DNA of 64,000 nt from an uncultured Bacillota bacterium (GTDB lineage: Bacteria; Bacillota_I; Bacilli_A; RFN20; CAG-449), in assembly GCA_902493275.1 (NCBI GenBank), contig CABUOQ010000004.1, positions 1-64,000 of the forward strand, written 5' to 3'. Under the pieces are notes generated by a model. That model did no database searches. It saw only the letters and a program-made list of their open reading frames with translations, and was not told the DNA's origin. This document shows, piece by piece, positions 54,432 to 62,248 of this stretch. The first letter of the stretch is position 1. The number at the start of each line of letters is the position of its first letter. Both the position numbers and the translations under genes were made by a program.

Positions 54432-56882
54432 TTAAATTTTTCTTGATTCATGACAGGTAAAGTAAATAATTTGAAATTTACTAGATAAATCTTTAAGAAC
54501 TTCTTTTATTTTCTCAAAATGAATTTGATCAAGATAAACAAATGGATCATCTAAAATTAAAAAAGGCAATTCTTTGGTATACATATTCTCGATTAATGCC
54601 ATTCTTAAGCAAAATAAACATCCGATTTTTTCTCCCGAACTTAAATGTTTATAACTTCTTTCTTGTCCATTTTGTTCAAATTTTAATTCCAAATTTGGAT
54701 TAATAATCATCTTATCATCAAAGGCCTTTTCAAAAGAATTAATGTAATAAGAAAAATTGTTAACAATTGGAGATAGAAATTTTCTTTTTAAATTATCATC
54801 TGCGTTTTTTAAATATTGTATAGTATATTCTAGCAATTTATATTGCTCATTATATATATTTAATTGATTAGATAAATCATCTTTTTCTTTTAATAAAACA
54901 TCATATGCTTCAAGTTTATTTTCACTTTTAGATATAGTATTTTTTAAATTATTTAATTCTTCAGTATACACATTTAAAATTTTTCTTCTTTCTTCAAGAT
55001 TTTCATACTCTGGTTTTAAAGAAAGATTATTATTTTTCTTCAACAAAAGTAACTGTTTTCTTCTTTCTTCAAGATTTTTGCAATAATAATTATAATTATC
55101 TAAATCAGTTTCAGAATCCTTAACAAAATTGTAGACGTTTTCCTCTTCAATATTAAATTCTTGGCAAAATGACGATATCTTATCATTAATTATTTTTAAA
55201 GATTCTTCTTTTTGTTTTAGCTTACGCTTTATTTGTTCTTTAAGGTTCCTATATTCAACTAATTCGCTATTAAGTTGAGTATATGCTTCAAGATAATCCG
55301 CATTTAAAATGCCACATTTAGCGAAAAAACTATTTATTTGATTATCAATTTGACTTAGTTCTATTTCATGAGTTTTTAAATTTGCTTGTTTATTTTTAAA
55401 TTCACAATAATGGTTATAATCTTCTTTCAATTTATTGATGGTCATAGAGAAATCTTTAACTTGATAATATCCATATTTATTTAATGCTTTAGTTATTTCT
55501 TCTTCTTTATTTTTTCGGTGTTTTTTTATTTCCAAATTCTTTTTTTTATTAATTATTGCTTTTTTACTATATATAAATAAAACGCCACAAAGCATTATAA
55601 ATCCAATAATTAATAATGACCATCCAATATATAAAACATTAAAGCAATTGATAATTATTCCACTTAATATAAACAAAAGGGGGAGTATAGCAAATAAGAT
55701 ATATTTTTTTATATTCAATTTAGTATCATCTTTTGCTTCTTCGCTATTTAAAGTGCAATATTCTTCGTAATTATTAGTAATATTATCTATTATTTTTTCA
55801 TCAATATAATTATTTTCAAAATTTATATATATATATTCATATTTAGCGTTTTCTTTCTCTTTATTTAATAGCCCTTTTTTATAATTATATTGCTTAATTA
55901 ATTCTAAAACATCTTTTAATTTAAAGTCATCTATAGCTTCATTTTTCAATTTTGTATCTAAAAAAGATAATCTTTTTTCATCTTTGTCATCAATATTTTG
56001 AGAAATAATGGTCTTTTTATTAATAAATAGTTCTTTTATTGATTCAATATTATTTTTAGTTGGAAATTTGCATTGATATTTTTCTTCAAGATTATTTTTC
56101 TGTACTTCATAATTTAATATTTCTTGATCTAATTCATTCCATTTATTTAAAAGATCTTGAGTTTTATTTGCGACATCTAATTTTTCAAGTTCATCTTTAA
56201 TTAATTGATTTAGTTCTTGTACGCGGTGATAATCTTTTTCAACTTGATTTTTAATAAAATCCAACTCTTTGATTTTTTCTTCAGTATCTTGCAATTTCTT
56301 TTTAGTTTTAGGAATAAGTGCATTTTCAGATTTAGATTTTTTATATTCACTTTTTTTCTTTTCTAATTTAATTAATGCTATTTCAGAACTAGAATCATCA
56401 TCACATCCTTCGATGATATTATTGAGTTTATTTTTAATATCTTGAGTTGAAGCAGTTTCTAAATCCCCCGAATCGATAAATATTGTTCGTTCAAAAGAAT
56501 CTTTATCGATTCCAAAAATCGATTCCCCAATATATTTTTCAAATCCATTAAATTCAGAACCATTTTTGTAAACTTTAATAGTATCTTTTGTATCACTTTT
56601 TTCAGAAAAAAATCGTTCAATTCTATATGTATCATTATCGAATTCAAAAACTACATTTCCACCAAATAATCCTCCATCAAAAGGATAAAAATGTTGTCTA
56701 TCAGCAAATGATTTATCATTGCTTCTATAAGTTTCTAAACCATAAAACATCGCCTTTAAAAAAGATGCTAAAGTAGTTTTACCATAGCCATTTTTTTCAC
56801 AAAATGAATTTAAATTATTAAACTCAAATTTCTTTTGTTTTAATAGTCCATAGTTTTCTATATAACATGATATAAGTTTCAT
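54432..56882 (-). CDS. YhaN/SbcC-like coiled-coil ATPase
   Basis: An 816-aa Rad50-family protein. Walker A is KNGYGKTTL (30-38) and Walker B is near the C-terminus (LPFLILDDPFVYLD), preceded by LSSGEKIGCLF. Long coiled coils lie between them. Two membrane helices (about 394-438) sit in the middle of the coil, as in YhaN-type proteins rather than SbcC. It shares a 4-base overlap with the phosphoesterase gene and probably forms a DNA-end or repair complex with it, possibly at the membrane. Confidence 0.85.
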   Translation of the reverse strand: MKLISCYIENYGLLKQKKFEFNNLNSFCEKNGYGKTTLASFLKAMFYGLETYRSNDKSFADRQHFYPFDGGLFGGNVVFEFDNDTYRIERFFSEKSDTKDTIKVYKNGSEFNGFEKYIGESIFGIDKDSFERTIFIDSGDLETASTQDIKNKLNNIIEGCDDDSSSEIALIKLEKKKSEYKKSKSENALIPKTKKKLQDTEEKIKELDFIKNQVEKDYHRVQELNQLIKDELEKLDVANKTQDLLNKWNELDQEILNYEVQKNNLEEKYQCKFPTKNNIESIKELFINKKTIISQNIDDKDEKRLSFLDTKLKNEAIDDFKLKDVLELIKQYNYKKGLLNKEKENAKYEYIYINFENNYIDEKIIDNITNNYEEYCTLNSEEAKDDTKLNIKKYILFAILPLLFILSGIIINCFNVLYIGWSLLIIGFIMLCGVLFIYSKKAIINKKKNLEIKKHRKNKEEEITKALNKYGYYQVKDFSMTINKLKEDYNHYCEFKNKQANLKTHEIELSQIDNQINSFFAKCGILNADYLEAYTQLNSELVEYRNLKEQIKRKLKQKEESLKIINDKISSFCQEFNIEEENVYNFVKDSETDLDNYNYYCKNLEERRKQLLLLKKNNNLSLKPEYENLEERRKILNVYTEELNNLKNTISKSENKLEAYDVLLKEKDDLSNQLNIYNEQYKLLEYTIQYLKNADDNLKRKFLSPIVNNFSYYINSFEKAFDDKMIINPNLELKFEQNGQERSYKHLSSGEKIGCLFCLRMALIENMYTKELPFLILDDPFVYLDQIHFEKIKEVLKDLSSKFQIIYFTCHESRKI

Positions 56883-57943
56883 AAATCTATCTCCTTATCT
56901 TCTAAGGCTCTTATACCTAAATTGATAATTTTATTTTTTTCTTCATCAGATAAATTTGAATCATTATAAACCATCTTGACAAATTCACCTTTTAACGATG
57001 AATCATATAAATATTTATCTATATCTATCTTACGTGATGTTTTATCTTTAATATCTACAAAATAACATCTATAAGACAAAATATTTTTTATATCATTTTC
57101 TAAATTATCATCATCAAAAGATTTTTGTCCTATTAAATTAATACGATATATTCCATCGGCATTTATATCGACACTTTGAATAATTAAATTATAAACATCC
57201 ATAATACTTTGAGTATTACTTATATCAATTTCAAATTCATTAATAATGTTTTTGGTAAATGGAATAAATTTTTCTTGGATTTTATCATCGATTTGTAAAA
57301 GAATGAATCCATGTTCTCCAATTTCATCAAATCCACGTCCTTGTAAACATCCTGAATAAGCATATTTCCCTCGATTATCTATCTTACCACTTTGATATTT
57401 ATGCACATGTCCTAAAGCTAAATAATCGATATTTTTATCTCTTAATTTACTGATGTTAATAACATCTTTTTGAAATCCATTAGCGACTTGACCATGCATA
57501 ACTACGATGTTAATTTTATTTTTATCTAAAGAGAGAGAACTATATCTTGTCAAAGAATTTTCTTCACTTAGTTCGATTCCACTGATAGAGATATTATCAT
57601 AATCATATGTTGTCCATTCATTTGAAAAACATTTTAAATTATCTAACTCTTTTTCATCATAAATACTATTTATATCATGATTTCCTTTTAAATACAAAAA
57701 ATCAATATCAGCATTTCTTTTAACTATTTCATAGAATAAACGCTTATCTTTTTGTGATGGATAATTACTATCAAAAATATCACCCGCTAAGATAATAATC
57801 TTCACGTTCTCTTCATGAGCATATTCAATCATACGAACAAAAGTTGATAAAATGGTTGATTTTAAATCTTTAGCTTTTTCATTTGTAAAAGAAGAATCCA
57901 TTTTTGAACCCAAATGAATATCGGCGGCATGAATAATTTTCAT
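56879..57943 (-). CDS. YhaO/SbcD-like DNA phosphoesterase
   Basis: A 354-aa Mre11-type metallophosphoesterase. Metal ligands are in AADIHLGS, LAGDIFDS, LKGNHDIN and ALGHVHKYQ. The C-terminal cap domain is diverged. The ATG at 57943 follows GGAGAT. It pairs with the downstream ATPase and would nick or trim DNA ends. It is shorter than SbcD (about 400 aa) and closer to YhaO. Confidence 0.88.
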   Translation of the reverse strand: MKIIHAADIHLGSKMDSSFTNEKAKDLKSTILSTFVRMIEYAHEENVKIIILAGDIFDSNYPSQKDKRLFYEIVKRNADIDFLYLKGNHDINSIYDEKELDNLKCFSNEWTTYDYDNISISGIELSEENSLTRYSSLSLDKNKINIVVMHGQVANGFQKDVINISKLRDKNIDYLALGHVHKYQSGKIDNRGKYAYSGCLQGRGFDEIGEHGFILLQIDDKIQEKFIPFTKNIINEFEIDISNTQSIMDVYNLIIQSVDINADGIYRINLIGQKSFDDDNLENDIKNILSYRCYFVDIKDKTSRKIDIDKYLYDSSLKGEFVKMVYNDSNLSDEEKNKIINLGIRALEDKEIDL

Positions 57944-58107
57944 AAATATCTCCAATCAAAGTACTTATATATTAACATTAATCTAAGACTAAATCAATTT
58001 GATAAATAGCTATAAAATTATTAAAGTAAAACTTAACCTTCATAAAATTAAATTTAATATTCCTTTATAGATAAAAAGAATGTAAAATATCAATAGGAGG
58101 AAAGGAC

Positions 58108-58359
58108 ATGTTAGAATTTAAATTTGATACTCAATTATTAATTGAAGGTCACAATCTTTCTGAAGAAGCAATCAATGATTATATTACAAACAATATCGAA
58201 GGAGATTGTCTTCTCGCTGTTGGAGATGAGGATTTAATTAAAATTCATTTTCATACTAATACACCTTGGAAAGTTCTTGAATACTGTGCATCTTTAGGGG
58301 AAATTTATGATGTTGTAGTTGAAAATATGGAAAGACAAGAACAAGGACTTAAAGGATAA
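58108..58359 (+). CDS. Free-standing FakA/DhaK-type C-terminal domain
   Basis: An 83-aa protein with the pattern GDCLLAVGDEDLIKIHFHTNTPWKVLEYCASLGEI, which in FakA/YloV proteins lies in the region that follows the DAK-phosphatase (L) domain. There is no kinase domain around it. A strong RBS, AGGAGGAAAGG, supports real expression. It may be a regulatory fragment of the fatty acid kinase system. Confidence 0.7.
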   Translation: MLEFKFDTQLLIEGHNLSEEAINDYITNNIEGDCLLAVGDEDLIKIHFHTNTPWKVLEYCASLGEIYDVVVENMERQEQGLKG

Positions 58360-58401
58360 ACTTTCTTGCTTTAAAATTCATCTCATGTAAATTAATTATA
58401 G

Positions 58402-59091
58402 ATGAAAAAAATATCAACTTTTTTTAAACCATTTGAATGGATATACTTATTAGGTAGTTTTGCTTGCATAATTATTTTTGCTATTTTATATCACAATTCG
58501 GTATTTGATATAATTGCAACTTTATGTGGCATACTTGCCGCATCAATAAATTTAAAGGCTAGACGTTGTGCTTTTATTTTCTATGCTGTATACGTTTCAA
58601 TTTATGGCATAACTTCATTCTTTAATCACATATATGGTGAGGCCATATTAAATATTTTTTATTGTCTCCCATTATATCTATTTACTATCTACAATTTATA
58701 TTTAAATAAAAATAAAGAGCACTCTGCTTCATTATATATAAATAAACTACCGATTAAAGGTTATATTATGATATTAATTATTGTTCCAATAATAACTATT
58801 GGTTATGGTTTTTTATTAAAATATCTTAATTCAACATTACCTTTTGCTAATGCCCTTGCAACAGCAGTTGCGCTGATATCATCTTTTTTAGCTTCTAAAG
58901 CATATAAAGAGCAATGGATATTTTGGTGTCTATATTCACTTGTTTTAATTTTTATATGGCTAAGCGTTTTTATTGAAAAAGGAAGTAATGGATTGGTATA
59001 TTTTATCCTAAATATCATCTATGTTGGAATTAATATCTATGGATTGATTATTTGGCAAAAAAAATATAAACTTCAAAACATCGAAAACTAG
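58402..59091 (+). CDS. PnuC-like nicotinamide riboside/vitamin transporter
   Basis: A 229-aa membrane protein of about 7-8 helices with the PnuC layout, including the FSSLYN-like YCLPLYLFTIYN stretch and a C-terminal WQKKYKLQ tail. PnuC members import nicotinamide riboside, thiamine or riboflavin by facilitated diffusion. The substrate cannot be told from sequence and no riboswitch is seen upstream. No clear RBS is present. Confidence 0.72.
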   Translation: MKKISTFFKPFEWIYLLGSFACIIIFAILYHNSVFDIIATLCGILAASINLKARRCAFIFYAVYVSIYGITSFFNHIYGEAILNIFYCLPLYLFTIYNLYLNKNKEHSASLYINKLPIKGYIMILIIVPIITIGYGFLLKYLNSTLPFANALATAVALISSFLASKAYKEQWIFWCLYSLVLIFIWLSVFIEKGSNGLVYFILNIIYVGINIYGLIIWQKKYKLQNIEN

Positions 59092-59131
59092 TCATATATG
59101 ACAAGAAAAATTATTAACAAGGAGAAAGACA

Positions 59132-59854
59132 ATGAAAATCATTATTATTCGTCACGGAGATCCCGATAATCCACATAATTGTTTGACACCTCAAGGATAT
59201 AAAGAGGTTGAATTATTAGGAGAATTTCTTAAAGACTTCCATTATGATAAGGCTTTTACTTCTCCATTAGCTAGAGCTTTAATTACTTCTGAAGAAGTTT
59301 TAAAGCATCATAACGACCATGCTGAAATACTTCCATGGCTCCAAGAATTCTTACATCTTGTTAATTTACCATATGAACAAGAAAAACATTTGACTTGGGA
59401 TTTAATGCCTTCATATTACTTAAAAGAAAAAGACTTATTTGATAATGATAAATATCTCGACCATCCGATGATGGTTTCTGGCGATATTAAAAGTAAATAT
59501 GAAGAAGTAGTTAATTCCTTTGATGAAATTCTAAAAGAATATGGTTATGAAAGACAAAATAATTACTACAAAGTAAATTCATCTAATAGAAAGACTCTTG
59601 TCTTCTTCTGTCATTTTGGGATGATGACCGTATTGATGTCTCACTTAATGAACATACCATATGTTATTTTAGCTAATACCATGATTTGCTCCCCTTCAGG
59701 AATAACTACCTTTGTAACTGAAGAACGCGAAAAAGGAACCGCTATCTTTAGATGTATGCAATTTGGAGATATATCTCATTTAAATATTGGCAAAGAAAAA
59801 CCATCATTTCATGGTAGATTTTGTGAAATATATGATTGCGATGAAAGACATTAA
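59132..59854 (+). CDS. Histidine phosphatase family protein
   Basis: A 240-aa phosphohydrolase of the phosphoglycerate mutase-like superfamily. The catalytic His is in IIRHGDPDN (RHG motif), TSPLARALITSEE follows and the second His lies in FFCHFGMM. AAGGAGAAAG stands before the ATG. The substrate is unknown. The last codons and 3' flank recur as a degraded copy at 60706. Confidence 0.88.
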   Translation: MKIIIIRHGDPDNPHNCLTPQGYKEVELLGEFLKDFHYDKAFTSPLARALITSEEVLKHHNDHAEILPWLQEFLHLVNLPYEQEKHLTWDLMPSYYLKEKDLFDNDKYLDHPMMVSGDIKSKYEEVVNSFDEILKEYGYERQNNYYKVNSSNRKTLVFFCHFGMMTVLMSHLMNIPYVILANTMICSPSGITTFVTEEREKGTAIFRCMQFGDISHLNIGKEKPSFHGRFCEIYDCDERH

Positions 59855-59964
59855 TTAGTCTTTGTTTACTTGAAGTAATATAAACGACTTTGAAACAATT
59901 AGTTTCGTTGTTTTAATAAAATATTCTATATAAAAATATCATAAAAGAAAGGCAGTATAACTTT

Positions 59965-60681
59965 ATGACAAAAATAAAACAGAAAAAATTCAAGCAAAAA
60001 AGAAAACTATGGTTCAGAGCTATAAAGAAAATAATGCGAATTAGATATAAAAGACCTAAGTTTATTTTTTTAGATGAGAAGCCATCAAAAGGATCGATAA
60101 TTTTATCTAATCATGTAGGTACTGATGCGCCGATGAGTTTAGAAATGTATTGTGATTTTCCTATCAGACTTTGGGGTTCAAATGAAATGAATTCCGGGCT
60201 TGTTAAATTATACAAATATCAAACTAGGGTATATTATCACGAGAAAAAACATTGGAATTTATTTTTGGCCAGAATGTTTTGTTTAATAGCCAGCCCATTA
60301 ACTAATCTATTTTATAAAGGCTTAAACTTAATTTCCACTTACACTGATATTCGTTTTAGATCAACTATTAAAGAAAGTCTAAAATCCTTAAAAAATGGCG
60401 ATAATATTGTTATTTTTCCTGAAAAATCAGATGAAGGCTATCTTAAACAATTAAAAGGATTTTATGCTGGTTTTATTTTACTAGCAAAAGAATGTGAAAG
60501 AAATGGAATCGATGTACCAATTTACACGGCATATTATAAAAAAGAAACCCATACATATGTATTTGATAAACCAATCTATTTTAGTGAATTAAAAGCAAGA
60601 TTTTCATCGAAAGAACTTATTTGCGAATACCTAGTCAATAATTGTAACAAATTAGAAGCTATCGATAGTGATCTAATGTAA
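59965..60681 (+). CDS. Lysophospholipid acyltransferase-like protein
   Basis: A 238-aa protein of the PlsC superfamily with SNHVGTDAPM (about 48-57), FPEKSDEG and a Lys-rich N-terminus. The usual HX4D is replaced by a His-Val-Gly-x-x-x-Pro arrangement (His50), a variant seen in some clostridial acyltransferases. It likely acylates phospholipid or glycolipid precursors. Catalysis is not certain. Confidence 0.75.
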   Translation: MTKIKQKKFKQKRKLWFRAIKKIMRIRYKRPKFIFLDEKPSKGSIILSNHVGTDAPMSLEMYCDFPIRLWGSNEMNSGLVKLYKYQTRVYYHEKKHWNLFLARMFCLIASPLTNLFYKGLNLISTYTDIRFRSTIKESLKSLKNGDNIVIFPEKSDEGYLKQLKGFYAGFILLAKECERNGIDVPIYTAYYKKETHTYVFDKPIYFSELKARFSSKELICEYLVNNCNKLEAIDSDLM

Positions 60682-60797
60682 ATTTTTAGATATAAAAATA
60701 CTTGTGATGAAAGACATTAATTATCACTTGTTTACTTGACTAAATATGCTTAAACATGTAGGATATTAATGTATCAATTTTTTTAAATTTGATATTC

Positions 60798-60880
60798 GCG
60801 GGATTGGTGAAACTGGTAGACACGTTAGACTTAGAATCTAATGGGCGACCGTGCAGGTTCAAGTCCTGTATCCCGCACCA
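60798..60880 (+). tRNA. tRNA-Leu (anticodon TAG)
   Basis: An 83-nt class II tRNA. It has a GCGGGAT/ATCCCGC acceptor, anticodon loop CTTAGAA, a short variable arm, T-arm GGTTCAAGTCC and encoded CCA. An integrase remnant sits just downstream. Confidence 0.96.
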
Positions 60881-60893
60881 TCAAGTAATTTCT

Positions 60894-60917
60894 AAGCCTA
60901 GAAATAGGCTTTTTTTA
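60894..60917 (+). terminator. Terminator of tRNA-Leu
   Basis: AAGCCTA-GAAA-TAGGCTT with a stable tetraloop, followed by a run of T. Confidence 0.88.
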
Positions 60918-60957
60918 TTTGGTGGTTTTTACTTTTGATAAGGTTTTTGACAATGTT

Positions 60958-61416
60958 TTATAAAATTTTGGTGATAAATTCGTTGATTACTTGATTAATT
61001 TTTGATTCTTTTTCAAGAGATGTTTTTAAGTAATAATCTTCTGTAACTTTACTTGTTTCATGACCAATATAGTTTGCTATGTCATCTATTGATACTCCTT
61101 TCTCTTTTAAATGGGTTACGATTGATGTTCTTAACATATGCGGGTGGAAGTCTTCATTAAAAGCTTTACAATAGGTTTCTAGATGTCTTCTCATTGTGTT
61201 TTCATGCTCTGGCGTGCTCTTCTTCCTCAGGCTTCGAAAAAACACAAAATTTGAAGGTTTTAAAGAATAATAATCGATATGCTTTTTAATTAGTGCCGCA
61301 TAATTTTTTGACATTTTATTTAATCTATCGCTTTTTTTAGTTTTCGGTGATACTAAGATAAAGCCACCTTTAGATCCAGATTTAAAACTTACACTTTGAT
61401 ATGTTTCAAAATACAT
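60958..61416 (-). pseudogene. Tyrosine recombinase, C-terminal remnant
   Basis: 152 codons of the catalytic domain of a phage-type integrase. PHMLRTS (the HxLR box), IGHETSKVTEDYY with the catalytic Tyr, and GH are present. The N-terminal DNA-binding domains and first catalytic Arg region are missing (full integrases are about 300-400 aa). It ends close to tRNA-Leu, a favoured integration site, so it probably marks an old integrated element. Confidence 0.75.
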
Positions 61417-61477
61417 ATTTTTAAAGTCGACAAAAAGTTTCAGAAAAACTAATGTTTCTTAAACTTATAAAATATAG

Positions 61478-62185
61478 TTAAATATTATCTTTAATTTTTT
61501 TTAAATATTTAATATTTACTTCTAGAGGGATTTTTCCATCTATAACATAAGTTTTTGCGGCTAAATCATATAGCGTTTGATTTTTTTTCGATAAAATACA
61601 AATTAATAAACTTACTAAAGGCATTATTCCTAAAGTAAAAATTCCCAATATTACATTAATGATAATATAAAGAAATTGTCTTAATAAAAGCGCATACCAT
61701 TTTACATATTCAAACCTATAATTAATAACATAAAGTTTCAAAATATACTTTCCTAATGTCCGTCCTTTTCTAAGTAGTAAAGGAACTATATAAAACACTA
61801 TAAATGAAGAGACAAAAATTGTTAGAGTTGCTTCTAAAATAATATATTTTAATATTTGATATTGTTCATCGATAATTCTATCTGATAGTTCTATTATTCG
61901 TTCATCGTTTAAAAAGCAATTTTTAATTTCTTCTGATACGCTCTTATTTTCTATACGCGTATTATTTTCATCGTAATAAAATATTCCATATTCATCTTGA
62001 ATATCATTATATTTTTGATTGTCATCTTTATATATAGTTATGACTTGATTGTAAGATTGAATATTAGAAACAATAGGATGAACAACTAAACCAAATAAGA
62101 AAAAAGAAATTATTGTCATCAATAATAAATCTACCATCATTGCAAATAGTCTTCTACCGACTTGTGATTCAACTTTTTCTTCCAT
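61478..62185 (-). CDS. RDD family membrane protein
   Basis: A 235-aa protein with the RDD domain. GRRLFAMMVDLLL (Arg-Asp pattern) at the N-terminus is followed by three helices and a long loop, then GRTLGKYILKLYV. The function of RDD proteins is poorly known; ion transport has been suggested for some. RBS AGGAG. Confidence 0.85.
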   Translation of the reverse strand: MEEKVESQVGRRLFAMMVDLLLMTIISFFLFGLVVHPIVSNIQSYNQVITIYKDDNQKYNDIQDEYGIFYYDENNTRIENKSVSEEIKNCFLNDERIIELSDRIIDEQYQILKYIILEATLTIFVSSFIVFYIVPLLLRKGRTLGKYILKLYVINYRFEYVKWYALLLRQFLYIIINVILGIFTLGIMPLVSLLICILSKKNQTLYDLAAKTYVIDGKIPLEVNIKYLKKIKDNI

Positions 62186-62202
62186 ATATACTCCTAAAAA
62201 TA

Positions 62203-62226
62203 AAGACTACCAATATAGGTAGTCTT
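62203..62226 (-). terminator. Hairpin between the surface protein and RDD genes
   Basis: AAGACTACC/GGTAGTCTT (9-bp stem, 6-nt loop), with a T-rich tail on the minus strand. Confidence 0.75.
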
Positions 62227-62248
62227 ATTATATATTATATTTTATAAG

